A stretch of DNA of 64,000 bases from Citricoccus alkalitolerans (GCF_039528175.1 NZ_BAAALH010000002.1:1736001-1800000); one strand, 5' to 3'; numbered from the stretch's first letter, positions 27,048 through 36,476 are shown. Numbers and translations: made by a program. Notes: generated from the sequence alone by a model not told the origin.

Positions 27048-27805
27048 GGTCGGACCCTTTCTTCGGTGGGGTTCTCGGGCTGGATGTCACGGTGCCGGGT
27101 GGCGTGCGTCTGGTAGCGGTAGAGCTTGGGCGGCCGGTGCGGGGTGCCGGCCATCAGTTCACCGGTGGCCACGATGTCGGAGGAGGCGGCCATGGAGCGG
27201 CGGAAGTTCGCGGCGTCGAGCTCTTGTCCGAGCACCGCCTCGTGGACGGACCGGAGCTGGGCGAGGGTAAACGTTTCACCGAGGAAGGAGTGGGCGATGT
27301 GCGCGTACTCGACCTTGGTGCGCAGGCGCTCCAGGGCGTAGTCGACGATCCTGTTGTGGTCGAAGGCGAGACGGGGCAGCCGGTCGGCGCGGAACCACCG
27401 GACGTTCTCCCCGGGGGCGGACCGTTCCACCTCGTCTGTGCGGACCAGGGCGGAATAGACCACGGACACCACGCGGCCGGTGGGGGAGCGGTCCACCCCG
27501 CCGAAGGTGTAGAGCTGCTCCAGGTAGCTGGGATGCAGCCCGGTCGTCTCGCCCAGGGTTCGGGCGGCGGCCGTCTCCAGTTCCTCGTCTGCCGGAAGCC
27601 ACCCCCCGGGCAGAGCCCAGCGGTCCAGGTGCGGTTCACGCGTGCGCAGCACGAACGGAGTCCACAGCGATGGTGTGGAACCAGCGGCGTCGCCTTCCGG
27701 TCGCAGCGCGAAGATGACGGTGGACACGGCGATCGCCGGCGAAGAGCCCGGCCGCCCCGCCCCCTGGGGCCCTGGCGAGCTCGACGGATCCGGCTCCTGC
27801 TCCAT
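27044..27805 (-). CDS. nrtR: NrtR-type Nudix-domain regulator of NAD synthesis
   Basis: A 253-residue protein: an N-terminal Nudix-fold domain (residues about 25-155) and a C-terminal winged helix (from about residue 165, SFLGETFTLAQLRSVHEAVL, ending PPKLYRY). The Nudix box GWLPADEELETAAARTLGETTGL lacks two of the usual catalytic glutamates (RT..ET for RE..EE), so it is probably a sensor of ADP-ribose or an NAD metabolite, not a hydrolase. As in known NrtR systems it heads the NAD operon. ATG at 27805 has AAGGGG 8 nt ahead; a TTG at 27826 is less likely. The dyad 30 bp upstream (27835-27853) is the likely operator. Confidence 0.88.
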   Translation of the reverse strand: MEQEPDPSSSPGPQGAGRPGSSPAIAVSTVIFALRPEGDAAGSTPSLWTPFVLRTREPHLDRWALPGGWLPADEELETAAARTLGETTGLHPSYLEQLYTFGGVDRSPTGRVVSVVYSALVRTDEVERSAPGENVRWFRADRLPRLAFDHNRIVDYALERLRTKVEYAHIAHSFLGETFTLAQLRSVHEAVLGQELDAANFRRSMAASSDIVATGELMAGTPHRPPKLYRYQTHATRHRDIQPENPTEERVRP

Positions 27806-27834
27806 CGCTGTACCCCTTCTGGTCAACTGGACTT

Positions 27835-27853
27835 TAAGATCCTTTGCATCTTA
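27835..27853. promoter_or_regulatory. Candidate NrtR operator
   Basis: A perfect dyad TAAGAT-n7-ATCTTA lies between the divergent nrtR-nad operon and fdhA, 30 bp before the NrtR start. Its AT-rich arms stand out in this GC-rich DNA. Autoregulation by NrtR is inferred from place. It is 36 bp upstream of the fdhA -35 box, so it probably does not touch fdhA transcription. Confidence 0.6.
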
Positions 27854-27888
27854 GGGTCGAAACGACTGGAAGGGAAGTGGGGTGGTTC

Positions 27889-27917
27889 CTGACATGGGGG
27901 CTGATATCGACTAGGGT
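27889..27917 (+). promoter_or_regulatory. fdhA promoter, probably giving a leaderless mRNA
   Basis: CTGACA (27889-27894), a 17-nt spacer and TAGGGT (27912-27917) are followed by 7 nt and the fdhA ATG at 27925. With the transcript starting at or next to the ATG, the GGGTGGGG run before the start would be promoter rather than ribosome site. Confidence 0.6.
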
Positions 27918-27924
27918 GGGGCGC

Positions 27925-30900
27925 ATGTCACGGAAGACTTCAATGGGATGGCCGGTACTCCGGCAATTCCTGGGCGGTGACCCTCTGGGCCGCAGTTCTT
28001 CCGTGGTGTCGAGGAAGACCACGGATATCGCCCCGCGTACCACGACGGCGGACCGTGCCGTCCAGAGTGTGTGCCCCTACTGCGCCGTCGGCTGCGGTCA
28101 GAAGGTCTTCGTCACCGACGAGAAGGTCGTCCAGATCGAGGGTGATCCGGAGTCACCGATCTCCCGCGGGCGGCTGTGCCCCAAGGGCTCGGCCAGTGAG
28201 CAGCTCGTCAACTCGGACACCCGACAGACGACGGTCCTGTACCGCGCCCCACGTGCCACGGACTGGCAGGAGATGGATCTGGAGACGGCCACGGAGATGG
28301 TGGTCGACCGGTTCCTGGAGTCACGCCGCAACAAGTGGCAGGACGTGGACGAACACGGCCGCCATCTCGGGCGCACCATGGGTATCGCCTCCCTCGGCGG
28401 GGCCACTCTGGACAACGAAGAGAACTACCTGATCAAGAAGCTCTTCACCGCGGCCGGAGCGATCCAGATCGAGAACCAGGCCCGTATTTGACACTCCGCC
28501 ACGGTTCCCGGTCTGGGGACCTCCTTCGGGCGCGGCGGCGCCACCCAAACGCTGCAGGACATGGCCAACGCTGACTGCATCATCATCCAGGGCTCCAACA
28601 TGGCCGAGGCCCATCCGGTGGGCTTCCAGTGGGTGACCGAGGCGAAGGCCCGCGGCGCCAAGGTCATCCATGTCGACCCCCGTTTCTCCCGGACCTCGGC
28701 CGTGGCGGACAAGCACGTCCCGATCCGAGCCGGCTCGGACATCGTCCTGCTGGGCGCGCTGATCAACTACGTGATCGAGCACGAGAAATGGTTCAACGAG
28801 TACGTGGTCGCGTACACGAACGCCGCCTCCGTCATCAATGAGGACTTCCGGGACACCGAGGATCTGGACGGCCTGTTCTCCGGGTTCGACCCGGAGACCG
28901 GTGGCTATGACATGTCCAGCTGGTCCTATGAGCCGGACCGCGCCGCGCACGCGGCACCAGCCGCAGTGAACGACGGCGACGGCCCGGCCGAGGAGGACGG
29001 TGCCGAGGAGACCACGGAGGCCGCCGGACAGCAATACGGCATGGGCGGCCCCGAGCTCGACGTGAGCAAGCCGCGGCGTGACGAGACGCTGCAGCACCCG
29101 CGTTCGGTGTTTCAGATCCTCAAGCGGCACTATTCCCGGTACACCCCGGAGATGGTACGGGACGTCTGCGGCATNNNNNNNNNNNNNNNNNNNNNNNNNN
29201 NNNNNNNNNNNNNNNNNNNNNNNNNNNNNNNNNNCACGTGCTTCGCCTACGCCGTCGGCTGGACCCAGCACACCGTCGGTGCCCAGTACATCCGCACCGC
29301 CACCATCCTGCAGTTGCTGCTGGGCAACATGGGCCGTCCGGGTGGCGGGATCATGGCCCTGCGCGGCCACGCCTCGATCCAGGGCTCCACGGACATCCCC
29401 ACCCTCTTCAACCTGCTCCCCGGCTACCTCCCAATGCCGACCGTGGAGAAGGAGGACCTGTCCACCTACCTGGACGGGATCGCCTCGAAGAAGCAGAAGG
29501 GCTATTGGGCCAATGCGGACGCCTACACCATCAGCCTGCTCAAGGCGTGGTGGGGAGATGCCGCCACGGAGGAGAACGACTGGGGCTATGGCTACCTGCC
29601 GCGACTGACCGGGCCACACGGGACCTACCAGACGGTCGAGGGCATGATGGCCGGAGAGGTCGAGGGCTACTTCATCCTCGGCCAGAACCCGGCGGTGGGG
29701 TCGGCCAACGGACGCATGCAACGGTTGGGCATGGCGAACCTGAAATGGCTTGTGGTCCGCGACTTCCAGCTGATCGAGTCCGCCACCTGGTGGAAGGACG
29801 GGCCGGAGATCGAGACCGGCGAGCTGCGCACCGAGGACATCGAGACCGAGGTGTTCTTCTTCCCCGCAGCGAACCATGTGGAGAAGGCGGGCACCTTCAC
29901 CCAGACCCAACGGTTGGTGCAATGGCGTCATCAGGCGGTACAGCCGCCAGGGGACGCTCAGAGCGAGCTGCAGTTCTTCTACGAGGTCGGCCAGCGCATC
30001 CGGGCCCGCCTGGCGGACTCCACCGACCCTCGCGACCGCGCCCTGCTCGACCTGACGTGGGACTACCCAGTGGACGAGCACGGCGAGCCGGAGGGCGACG
30101 CCGTGTTGCAGGAGATCAACGGGCGGCACCTGACCGGACCCGACGCCGGGAAGCACCTGTCCACGTTCAATGAGATGAAGGCGGACGGCTCCACCGAGGG
30201 CGGCTGCTGGGTCTACACGGGCGTCTACGCGGACGGCATCAACCACGCCGCGGACCGGGAGACCGGTGTGCCGGACGGTCCCGCCGGCAAGGAGTGGGGC
30301 TGGGCCTGGCCGGCCAACCGCCGCATCCTCTACAACCGGGCCTCCGCGGACCCCGAGGGCAAGCCCTGGAGCGAGCGCAAGAAACTCGTCTGGTGGGACG
30401 AGGATCAGGGCCGCTGGGTCGGCAACGACGTGCCCGACTTCCCGATCACCCTGGCCCCCGGGACCATCCCGGACCCAGAGGCCGGCGGCCCTGCGGCCCT
30501 GGCCGGGGACGACGCATTCATCATGCAGGCCGACGGCAAGGGTTGGCTGTTCGCTCCGAAGGGCATGGTGGACGGGCCGCTGCCCACGCACTACGAGGCC
30601 CAGGAGTCCCCGGTCCCGAACGTGATGTACGCGCAGCAGCACAACCCCACCCGGGTGACCGTTCCGCGTCCAGACAACTACAGCAAGCCCAGTGCCGGGA
30701 TGCCCGGCGCGGAGGTGTATCCGTTCCTGTTCACCACCTACCGACTGACCGAGCACCACACGGCTGGCGGCATGAGCCGCTGGCTGCCCTACTTGTCCGA
30801 GCTGCAGCCCGAGATGTTCTGCGAGGTGTCGCCGGAGCTGGCGGCCGAGCGCGGGTTGGAGCCCTATGGCTGGGCGACCATCGTCTCGCCGCGAACGGCC

Positions 30901-31404
30901 ATCGAGGCGAAGGTGCTCGTCACCGAACGCATGCGGCCGTTGAGGATCGGCGGCGCGGAGGGGCAGACCGTCCATCAGATCGGCCTGCCCTACCACTGGG
31001 GCGTGGGCGGTGACGCCGTGGTCAGCGGAGACTCCGCCAACGACCTGATCGGTGTGACCCTGGATCCGAACGTACTCATCCAGGGGTCCAAGGTGGCTGC
31101 CTGTGACATCATCCCGGGCCGCCGTCCCCGGGGCACCGACCTGCTCGACTTCGTCGCGGGCTATCAGCGGCGGGCAGGCCTGACGGTCGACAGCGGCAAC
31201 GAGGGCGTTACGGGAACCGGTGAGGACGCCGGGCCGGCGGCGGACCCGATGGCACCGTCGGAGATGACGAGCGCACGGCCGCACCCGCCCACGGACGGGC
31301 CGGTCCTGCCGCACGACCCACCGGGTCCGCTCGGCCGGAACCCAGACCAGCAGCACAGCCACCGACCCCCGGCCACCGAATCACGCACAGGAAGGGAGGA
31401 CTAG
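27925..31404 (+). CDS. fdhA: Formate dehydrogenase catalytic subunit, selenocysteine-containing
   Basis: An FdnG/FdhA-type molybdo- or tungstopterin oxidoreductase of 1159 residues, oxidising formate to CO2. The 4Fe-4S motif is C50-P-Y-C53-AVG-C57 with C85 in LCPKG. The in-frame TGA at 28489 (residue 189, ENQARI-U-HSATVPGLG) stands where FdnG has its metal-binding selenocysteine, and the frame continues unbroken to 31404. A SECIS hairpin follows at once. Other family marks are EAHPVGFQWV, VDPRFSRTSAVAD and GWTQHTVGAQYIRT. There is no Tat signal, so the subunit probably faces the cytoplasm. Sixty unknown bases (29175-29234) keep the frame and hide about 20 residues just before TCFAYAVGW. Gene callers will split it at the TGA. 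Confidence 0.95.
28489..28521 (+). promoter_or_regulatory. Selenocysteine codon and bacterial SECIS hairpin
   Basis: TGA (28489-28491) is followed after 11 nt by a stem GGTTCCC (28503-28509), apical loop GGTCT (28510-28514) and GGGGACC (28515-28521), pairing over 7 bp with one T-G wobble. The GGTCT loop and its distance, 18 nt after the TGA, are the same as in the classic E. coli fdhF SECIS. SelB, encoded at 37983-39812, is the expected reader. Confidence 0.9.
29175..29234. other. 60-base run of unknown sequence inside fdhA
   Basis: Sixty Ns interrupt fdhA between the codons for RDVCG and TCFAYAVGW. The frame is kept across it, and about 20 hidden residues match the spacing in FdnG relatives, so the gap size is probably close to true. 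Confidence 0.95.
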
Positions 31405-32679
31405 ATGGTGCAGATGACACAGGGCCCGGATGCGACTGTAGAGGGCAACCCCACGGCGGACGCTCACTACGAGCACCCGCACCCGCGCAAAGGCTTCTTC
31501 ACAGACACCTCCATCTGCATCGGCTGCAAGGCCTGCGAGGTGGCCTGCAAGGAGTGGAACCGCAACCCGGTCGACTCGGATTACACGCTTTCCAACTCCT
31601 CCTTCGACAATTCCGAGGGCCTCGGGGCGGACACCTGGCGCCATGTGGCGTTCGTCGAGCAGGACCGGCAGCGCGTGGAAGAGGCCCGCGAGTCCGGACG
31701 CGCGCTGGTCAGCCTGGGCATGCCCACCCTCCGGCGAGCGCCCGGAAGCGGAGCCGGGGGAGCGGACGACGCCGGCGCCATCCGTCCCAGCACCCGCACC
31801 GGTACCCGCTCGGGTCCGTTGGACGGCCCGATCGACGCCAGCCTGGTCGGCGGTCTGCAGGCCGGACCCGATATGGGCGGTCTGGACGTGCTGTCCTCCC
31901 TCGGCTCGGCGGTTGATTCCTCGGCCGTGGACATCACCCCGCCGGACACACCCGAGTTCCGTTGGCTGATGTCCTCGGATGTCTGCAAGCACTGCACCAA
32001 CGCCGGTTGCCTGGACGTGTGCCCCACTGGTGCGCTGTTCCGCACCGAGCATGGCACCGTGGTGGTCCAGGACGATGTCTGCAACGGCTGCGGGACCTGC
32101 GTGGCCGGTTGCCCGTTCGGCGTGATCGAGCGTCGCAAGGACGGCATCGCGCAGCCCAAGACGGACCGGTCGCCGGCGCCGGGTGTGCACGCCCAAGCGT
32201 CATCGACGGTGAGCGAGAAGGCGGAGAAGGCGGAGAAAAAGGCCGCGAAGAAGTCGTCTCAGCACCAGAAGGCCGCCCAGCCGAAGAAGAACAAGAACTC
32301 CGGCGTCGCCCAGAAGTGCACGCTCTGCTACGACCGGATGACGGATGGGCAGACCCCCGCCTGCGCCCAGGCCTGCCCCACCACCTCCATCCGGTATGGG
32401 GAGCGCGAGGACATGGTCGCCTCCGCGCAGGAGCGCGTGGCCCAGCTCCACGCGCAGGGCCGCACCGAGGCCCGCCTCTACGGCGCGAACCCGAAGGACG
32501 GGGTCGGCGGCACCGGTTCCGTGTTCCTCCTGCTGGACGAGCCCGAGGTCTACGGCCTGCCACCGGACCCGAGGGTCCCCACCCGGGATCTGCCCCGGAT
32601 GTACGCCCGAGCCGGGATCGCCATGGCCGGCATGGTCGCCGCCGCAGGACTGGCGTTCCTCGGTGGGGGTCGCCGGTGA
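31405..32679 (+). CDS. fdhB: Formate dehydrogenase iron-sulfur (beta) subunit
   Basis: A 424-residue electron-transfer subunit with four 4Fe-4S clusters in FdnH/HybA order: CIGCKACEVACKEWN (about residue 33), CKHCTNAGCLDVCP (about 195), CNGCGTCVAGCP (about 230) and CTLCYDRM...CAQACP (about 310). Two insertions lengthen it: a Gly/Ser/Asp-rich stretch (about residues 110-180) and a Lys/Ala-rich linker (about 265-300, EKAEKAEKKAAKK) between clusters. A C-terminal hydrophobic helix (MYARAGIAMAGMVAAAGLAFL) should anchor it to the membrane. The ATG follows the fdhA stop with no gap, with GGAAGGGAGG upstream; the gene overlaps fdhC by 4 bp. It passes electrons from FdhA to the membrane subunit. Confidence 0.95.
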   Translation: MVQMTQGPDATVEGNPTADAHYEHPHPRKGFFTDTSICIGCKACEVACKEWNRNPVDSDYTLSNSSFDNSEGLGADTWRHVAFVEQDRQRVEEARESGRALVSLGMPTLRRAPGSGAGGADDAGAIRPSTRTGTRSGPLDGPIDASLVGGLQAGPDMGGLDVLSSLGSAVDSSAVDITPPDTPEFRWLMSSDVCKHCTNAGCLDVCPTGALFRTEHGTVVVQDDVCNGCGTCVAGCPFGVIERRKDGIAQPKTDRSPAPGVHAQASSTVSEKAEKAEKKAAKKSSQHQKAAQPKKNKNSGVAQKCTLCYDRMTDGQTPACAQACPTTSIRYGEREDMVASAQERVAQLHAQGRTEARLYGANPKDGVGGTGSVFLLLDEPEVYGLPPDPRVPTRDLPRMYARAGIAMAGMVAAAGLAFLGGGRR

Positions 32680-33803
32680 CGACCTCCGAGTTCGACAGTT
32701 ACCGTCCGCCAGAGGAACCCCGCCGGCGCCGGCGCCGGGACCGCCCGGAGCAGGACAACCGACGGCACCGCAGTGGCCTGGCTCCGTCCACCTCGGACGG
32801 CGGCCGCGAGATGGCGATGGTGCCTGAACCACAGTTCAGCAACACCGCATCCAACTCCTACTACGGCCGTCCCATCGTCAAGGCCCCGCCGTGGGACGAG
32901 CGAGTCGCCGCCTATCTCGTGTGCGGCGGCATCGCCGGGGGGTCCTCCCTGCTGGCCTTCGGTGCCCAGTTGACCGGTCGGGACGTACTGCGCCGCAACA
33001 CGCGCATCACCGCCCTGGCCGCGGCCGGCGTCGGCGCCGTGGCCCTGGTGGCGGACCTCGGCCGTCCCGAGCGGTTCTACAACATGATGCGCACCGTGAA
33101 GCTGTCCTCGCCGATGAGCTTGGGTTCCTGGGTGCTGGCCGGCTTCAGCACCGGTGCCGGCGTGGCCGCGGCGGCGGACGTGGACCGCATGCTGGGGGAG
33201 AAGCTGCCCCTGGGGCCGCTGCGCGGGATGCTGCGGGCCGTCGAGGGGCCGGCCGGCGGACTGGCCGCGCTGCTCGGGGCCCCGCTGGCCGGGTACACCG
33301 CCGTACTGCTCTCGGACACCGCCATGCCCACCTGGAACGATGCGAAGGAGGACCTGCCGTTCGTGTTCGTCAGTTCCGCCTCCATCGCTGCCTCCGGAAT
33401 GGCCATGATCACGACGCCGGTGCGCCAGACGGCGCCCGCCCGGGCACTCGCGATGCTCGGCGTGGTGGCGGATGTCGTGGCCACCCGCTACATGGAGGCC
33501 CGGATGGACCCGGTCGCGGTGGAGCCGCTGGAGACCGGCCGTCCCGGGATGCTGATGAAGTGGAGCGAGCGGCTGGCGATCGCCGGCGGCGTCGGCACCC
33601 TGCTGGGCGGCCGCAACCGCGTGGTGGCTGCCGTCTCCGGCGCCGCCCTCGTCACGGCCTCCGCGTTCACCCGCTTTGGGGTGTTCTACGCCGGCAAGGA
33701 CTCCGCCCGGGACCCGAGGTACACGGTCGAGCCGCAGAAGCGGCGCCTGGCCGCCCGCCGTCGGGCCGGCATCACGGACGATTCGATCACGACAGTCGGT
33801 TAG
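32676..33803 (+). CDS. Formate dehydrogenase membrane subunit, NrfD/PsrC-like
   Basis: A 375-residue NrfD/PsrC family protein with about eight hydrophobic segments from residue 85 on, after a charged N-tail (Arg/Pro-rich, residues 1-60). Family features are KAPPWDERVAAYLVCGGIAGGSSLLAF at the first helix and DLGRPERFYNMMRTVKLSSPMSLGSWVL. It should hand electrons to menaquinone, replacing the cytochrome b subunit of FdnGHI. The GTG start at 32676 overlaps the fdhB stop (GTGA). The complex looks like a cytoplasm-facing membrane formate dehydrogenase. No fdhD or fdhE is in the window. Confidence 0.92.
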   Translation: MTTSEFDSYRPPEEPRRRRRRDRPEQDNRRHRSGLAPSTSDGGREMAMVPEPQFSNTASNSYYGRPIVKAPPWDERVAAYLVCGGIAGGSSLLAFGAQLTGRDVLRRNTRITALAAAGVGAVALVADLGRPERFYNMMRTVKLSSPMSLGSWVLAGFSTGAGVAAAADVDRMLGEKLPLGPLRGMLRAVEGPAGGLAALLGAPLAGYTAVLLSDTAMPTWNDAKEDLPFVFVSSASIAASGMAMITTPVRQTAPARALAMLGVVADVVATRYMEARMDPVAVEPLETGRPGMLMKWSERLAIAGGVGTLLGGRNRVVAAVSGAALVTASAFTRFGVFYAGKDSARDPRYTVEPQKRRLAARRRAGITDDSITTVG

Positions 33804-33884
33804 CGGCCGTCCCTTCGAATCACCGGTGGCGAGGCGTACGGTGTTGCACATCACGCCATCTGTCCTCGTCACCCAAGGAATCCC

Positions 33885-35345
33885 ATGGTCACCAAAGACC
33901 CCACCAGCCGGCTCAATGCCCGCGTCATCGGCATTTGCATCGCCGCTGCGCTGGGCGGTTTCCTGTTCGGCTTCGACACCTCGGTCATCAACGGCGCGGT
34001 GGATGCCCTGTCCGAACACTTCTCGCTCGGGGCGGGGCTGACCGGGTTCGCCGTGTCCTCGGCGTTGCTCGGCTGTGCCGTCGGTGCCTGGTTCGCCGGC
34101 CCCGTGGCCAACCGGCTCGGACGTGTGCCGGTGATGCTGCTGGCCTCGGTCCTGTTCCTGGTGTCCGCGATCGGTTCCGGCCTGGCCTTCGGCGTCTGGG
34201 ACCTGATCGTCTGGCGTGTGATCGGAGGTCTGGGCGTGGGGGCGGCCTCGGTGATCGCCCCGGCCTACATCGCCGAGGTCAGCCCCGCCGGGGTTCGCGG
34301 ACGTCTCGGCTCCCTCCAGCAGCTGGCCATCGTCACCGGCATCTTCGTGGCGCTGCTCTCGGACGCGATGTTCGCCAACCTGGCCGGGGGCGCGGCCGAA
34401 CCGTTCTGGTGGGGGCTGGAGGCCTGGCGGTGGATGTTCATGGCAGAGGCCGTCCCCGCGGCCCTGTATGGGATCTTCGCCTTCCGGCTGCCCGAGTCGC
34501 CGCGGTTCCTGGTGGGCCGGGGGAAACTGGACCAGGCCGCTCAGGTGCTCTACGACTTCACCGGGGTGGAACAGGTCAACCTGAAGATCCAGGAGATCAA
34601 GAACACCTTGGACTCCGAGAAGCGGGAGTCCCTGCGTGACCTGGCCGGCTCGTTGATGGGGCTGAAGCCGATCGTGTGGGTCGGCATCGCCCTCTCGGTG
34701 TTCCAGCAGTTCGTCGGCATCAACGTGATCTTCTACTACTCCACCACGCTCTGGCGTTCCGTCGGGTTCGAGGAATCCGATGCCCTGACCGTCTCGGTGA
34801 TCACCTCGGTGACGAACATCGTGGTGACGATCATCGCCATCCTGCTGGTGGACCGGGTCGGCCGGCGTCCCATGCTGCTCGTGGGCTCCCTCGGCATGAC
34901 GTTCTCCCTCGCCCTGATGGCCGTGTCGTTCTCCTTCGCGGTCACCACGACGGCCCCGGACGGCACCACCAGCGCCGAGCTGGGCGGTCCCTGGGCGACT
35001 GTGGCGCTGGTGGCGGCCAACGCGTTCGTGGTGTTCTTCGGCGCCACCTGGGGACCGCTCGTCTGGGTCCTGCTGGGGGAGATGTTCCCCAACCGGATCC
35101 GCGCCGGTGCCCTGGCCGTGGCGGCCGCAGCCCAGTGGGCGGCCAATTTCACGGTGTCCACCACGTTCCCGATGCTGGCCGACGTCGGGCTGAGCCTGGC
35201 CTACGGCCTCTACGCGGCCATGGCCGCGCTGTCCTTCGTCTTCGTGTGGAGGTTCGTGGCGGAGACCAAGGGCCGAGAACTGGAAGAGATGACGGACTCG
35301 GTCAACGCACGGCGATCCCGGACGCGCTCACCGTCTCGCCGATGA
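33885..35345 (+). CDS. Sugar porter family MFS transporter
   Basis: A 486-residue protein with 12 hydrophobic segments and sugar porter marks: GGFLFGFDTSVINGA in TM1, GRRP-type loops (NRLGRVPV and DRVGRRPM), RVIGGLGVGAASVIAPAYIAEVSP, PESPRFLVGRGK after TM6, QQFVGINVIFYYSTTLW in TM7 and PETKGR-like ETKGRELEEM at the C-terminus. It takes up a hexose, pentose or polyol, probably with protons. ATG at 33885 has AAGGAA ahead. It lies between fdh and sel genes without an evident link to them. Its last 44 bp overlap the 3' end of the convergent selD. Confidence 0.93.
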   Translation: MVTKDPTSRLNARVIGICIAAALGGFLFGFDTSVINGAVDALSEHFSLGAGLTGFAVSSALLGCAVGAWFAGPVANRLGRVPVMLLASVLFLVSAIGSGLAFGVWDLIVWRVIGGLGVGAASVIAPAYIAEVSPAGVRGRLGSLQQLAIVTGIFVALLSDAMFANLAGGAAEPFWWGLEAWRWMFMAEAVPAALYGIFAFRLPESPRFLVGRGKLDQAAQVLYDFTGVEQVNLKIQEIKNTLDSEKRESLRDLAGSLMGLKPIVWVGIALSVFQQFVGINVIFYYSTTLWRSVGFEESDALTVSVITSVTNIVVTIIAILLVDRVGRRPMLLVGSLGMTFSLALMAVSFSFAVTTTAPDGTTSAELGGPWATVALVAANAFVVFFGATWGPLVWVLLGEMFPNRIRAGALAVAAAAQWAANFTVSTTFPMLADVGLSLAYGLYAAMAALSFVFVWRFVAETKGRELEEMTDSVNARRSRTRSPSRR

Positions 35346-36312
35346 CCGGATAACCCGGCACCTCACCGACCACGAGCAGGCCGCCCGAGGTCTGCGCGTC
35401 GGCCAGGAGCAGCAGGTCGTCCTCGGTGACGCCGGCCCCCGGAGTGAGGTGCGGCCGCACCCAGTCCAGGTTGCGTCGCGTGCCGCCGGAGACGTATCCG
35501 TCCCGCAGTGCCTCGGCGGCCCCGTCGATCAGGGGTACGGCGGCACGGTGGATCACGGCGCCCACGCCGGAGGCCCGGGCCATCTTGTGCAGGTGTCCGA
35601 GCAGTCCGAAGCCGGTGACGTCCGTGGCGGCGGTGCGGCCCGCGGCCAGGGCGGCCGCGGCGGCCTCCCGGTTCAGGGAGGTCATCGACTCGATGGCGGC
35701 CGGGGAGGGCTCGCCGGTCTGCTTCACCCGGTTGTTCAGCAGCCCGACGCCGATCGGCTTGGTGAGGGTGATCGGCAGCCCGGGCTGTGCGGCGTCGTTG
35801 CGCAGCAGCCGGTCCGGGTGGGCGGTGCCGGTCACGGCCATGCCGTAGATCGGTTCGGGGTTGTCGATGGTGTGGCCGCCGATCACGGGAGTGTCGGCGA
35901 GCCGGGCCACGTCCAGGCCACCCCGGAGCACCTCGGTCAGGACCTCCATCGGCAGCACGCCCCGGGGCCAGCCCACGAGGTTGATCGCGACCACGGGGGT
36001 GCCGCCCATCGCGTAGATGTCGGACAGGGCATTCGCGGCGGCGATCCGTCCCCAGTCGTAGGCGTCGTCCACCATGGGGGTGAAGAAGTCCGCGGTGGAC
36101 AGGACGGCGAGCCCGTCCCGGATGAGCACCGCCGCGGCATCGTCACCGTCGTCCAGTCCCACGATGACGCCGGGATTCGTCTGCCCGCCGAGCCCACGGA
36201 CGGCCTCCTCCAACTCACCCGGCGGGATCTTGCACGCGCAGCCACCGCCGTGGCCGTACTGGGTGAGCCGGATCTGAGTGATGTCGTCTCGGGTGGTCTC
36301 GTTGGGCTCCAT
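35302..36312 (-). CDS. selD: Selenide, water dikinase
   Basis: A 336-residue SelD, which makes selenophosphate from selenide and ATP. The N-terminal Gly-rich loop with catalytic Cys25 and Lys28 (HGGGCACKIPPGE) matches the Cys17/Lys20 loop of the E. coli enzyme; here the active site uses Cys, not Sec. GLDDGDDAAA, STADFFTPMVDD, ANALSDIYAMGG and TDVTGFGLLGH are the ATP and metal sites. I start at ATG 36312 (AGGG about 8 nt ahead); GTG at 36318 is an alternative. It is divergent from tRNA-Sec, selA and selB, and its 3' end overlaps the MFS gene by 44 bp. Confidence 0.96.
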   Translation of the reverse strand: MEPNETTRDDITQIRLTQYGHGGGCACKIPPGELEEAVRGLGGQTNPGVIVGLDDGDDAAAVLIRDGLAVLSTADFFTPMVDDAYDWGRIAAANALSDIYAMGGTPVVAINLVGWPRGVLPMEVLTEVLRGGLDVARLADTPVIGGHTIDNPEPIYGMAVTGTAHPDRLLRNDAAQPGLPITLTKPIGVGLLNNRVKQTGEPSPAAIESMTSLNREAAAAALAAGRTAATDVTGFGLLGHLHKMARASGVGAVIHRAAVPLIDGAAEALRDGYVSGGTRRNLDWVRPHLTPGAGVTEDDLLLLADAQTSGGLLVVGEVPGYPVIGETVSASGIAVR

Positions 36313-36381
36313 GGCCACACCCTAGCCCGCTGCCCGTCGGGCTGCCCGGCCCGCTGCGGATCTGCTGGTAGTTTCAGGGGC

Positions 36382-36476
36382 GGAAGCGTCTGTGTCCTGG
36401 TGGTCACCCCGGTCTTCAAAACCGGTGAGACCGAGCATCTCGGTCTGGCGGGTTCGATTCCCGTCCGCTTCCGCCA
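36382..36476 (+). tRNA. selC: tRNA-Sec (anticodon TCA)
   Basis: A 95-nt tRNA with CCA encoded (36474-36476) and discriminator G. The acceptor arm is GGAAGCG with CGCTTCC (an eighth position, T36389 opposite C36465, does not pair). The anticodon stem CCGGT/ACCGG carries the loop CTTCAAA with anticodon TCA at 36416-36418. The long extra arm is a perfect 8-bp stem (AGACCGAG/CTCGGTCT) with a 3-nt loop, and the T-loop is TTCGATT. Size, anticodon and extra arm identify tRNA-Sec. It lies directly ahead of selA. Confidence 0.96.

Noticed and set aside
28321..31362. A 1013-codon open frame antisense to fdhA.
   Set aside because: It mirrors the codon structure of fdhA in high-GC DNA, crosses the unknown bases and has no recognisable domain.
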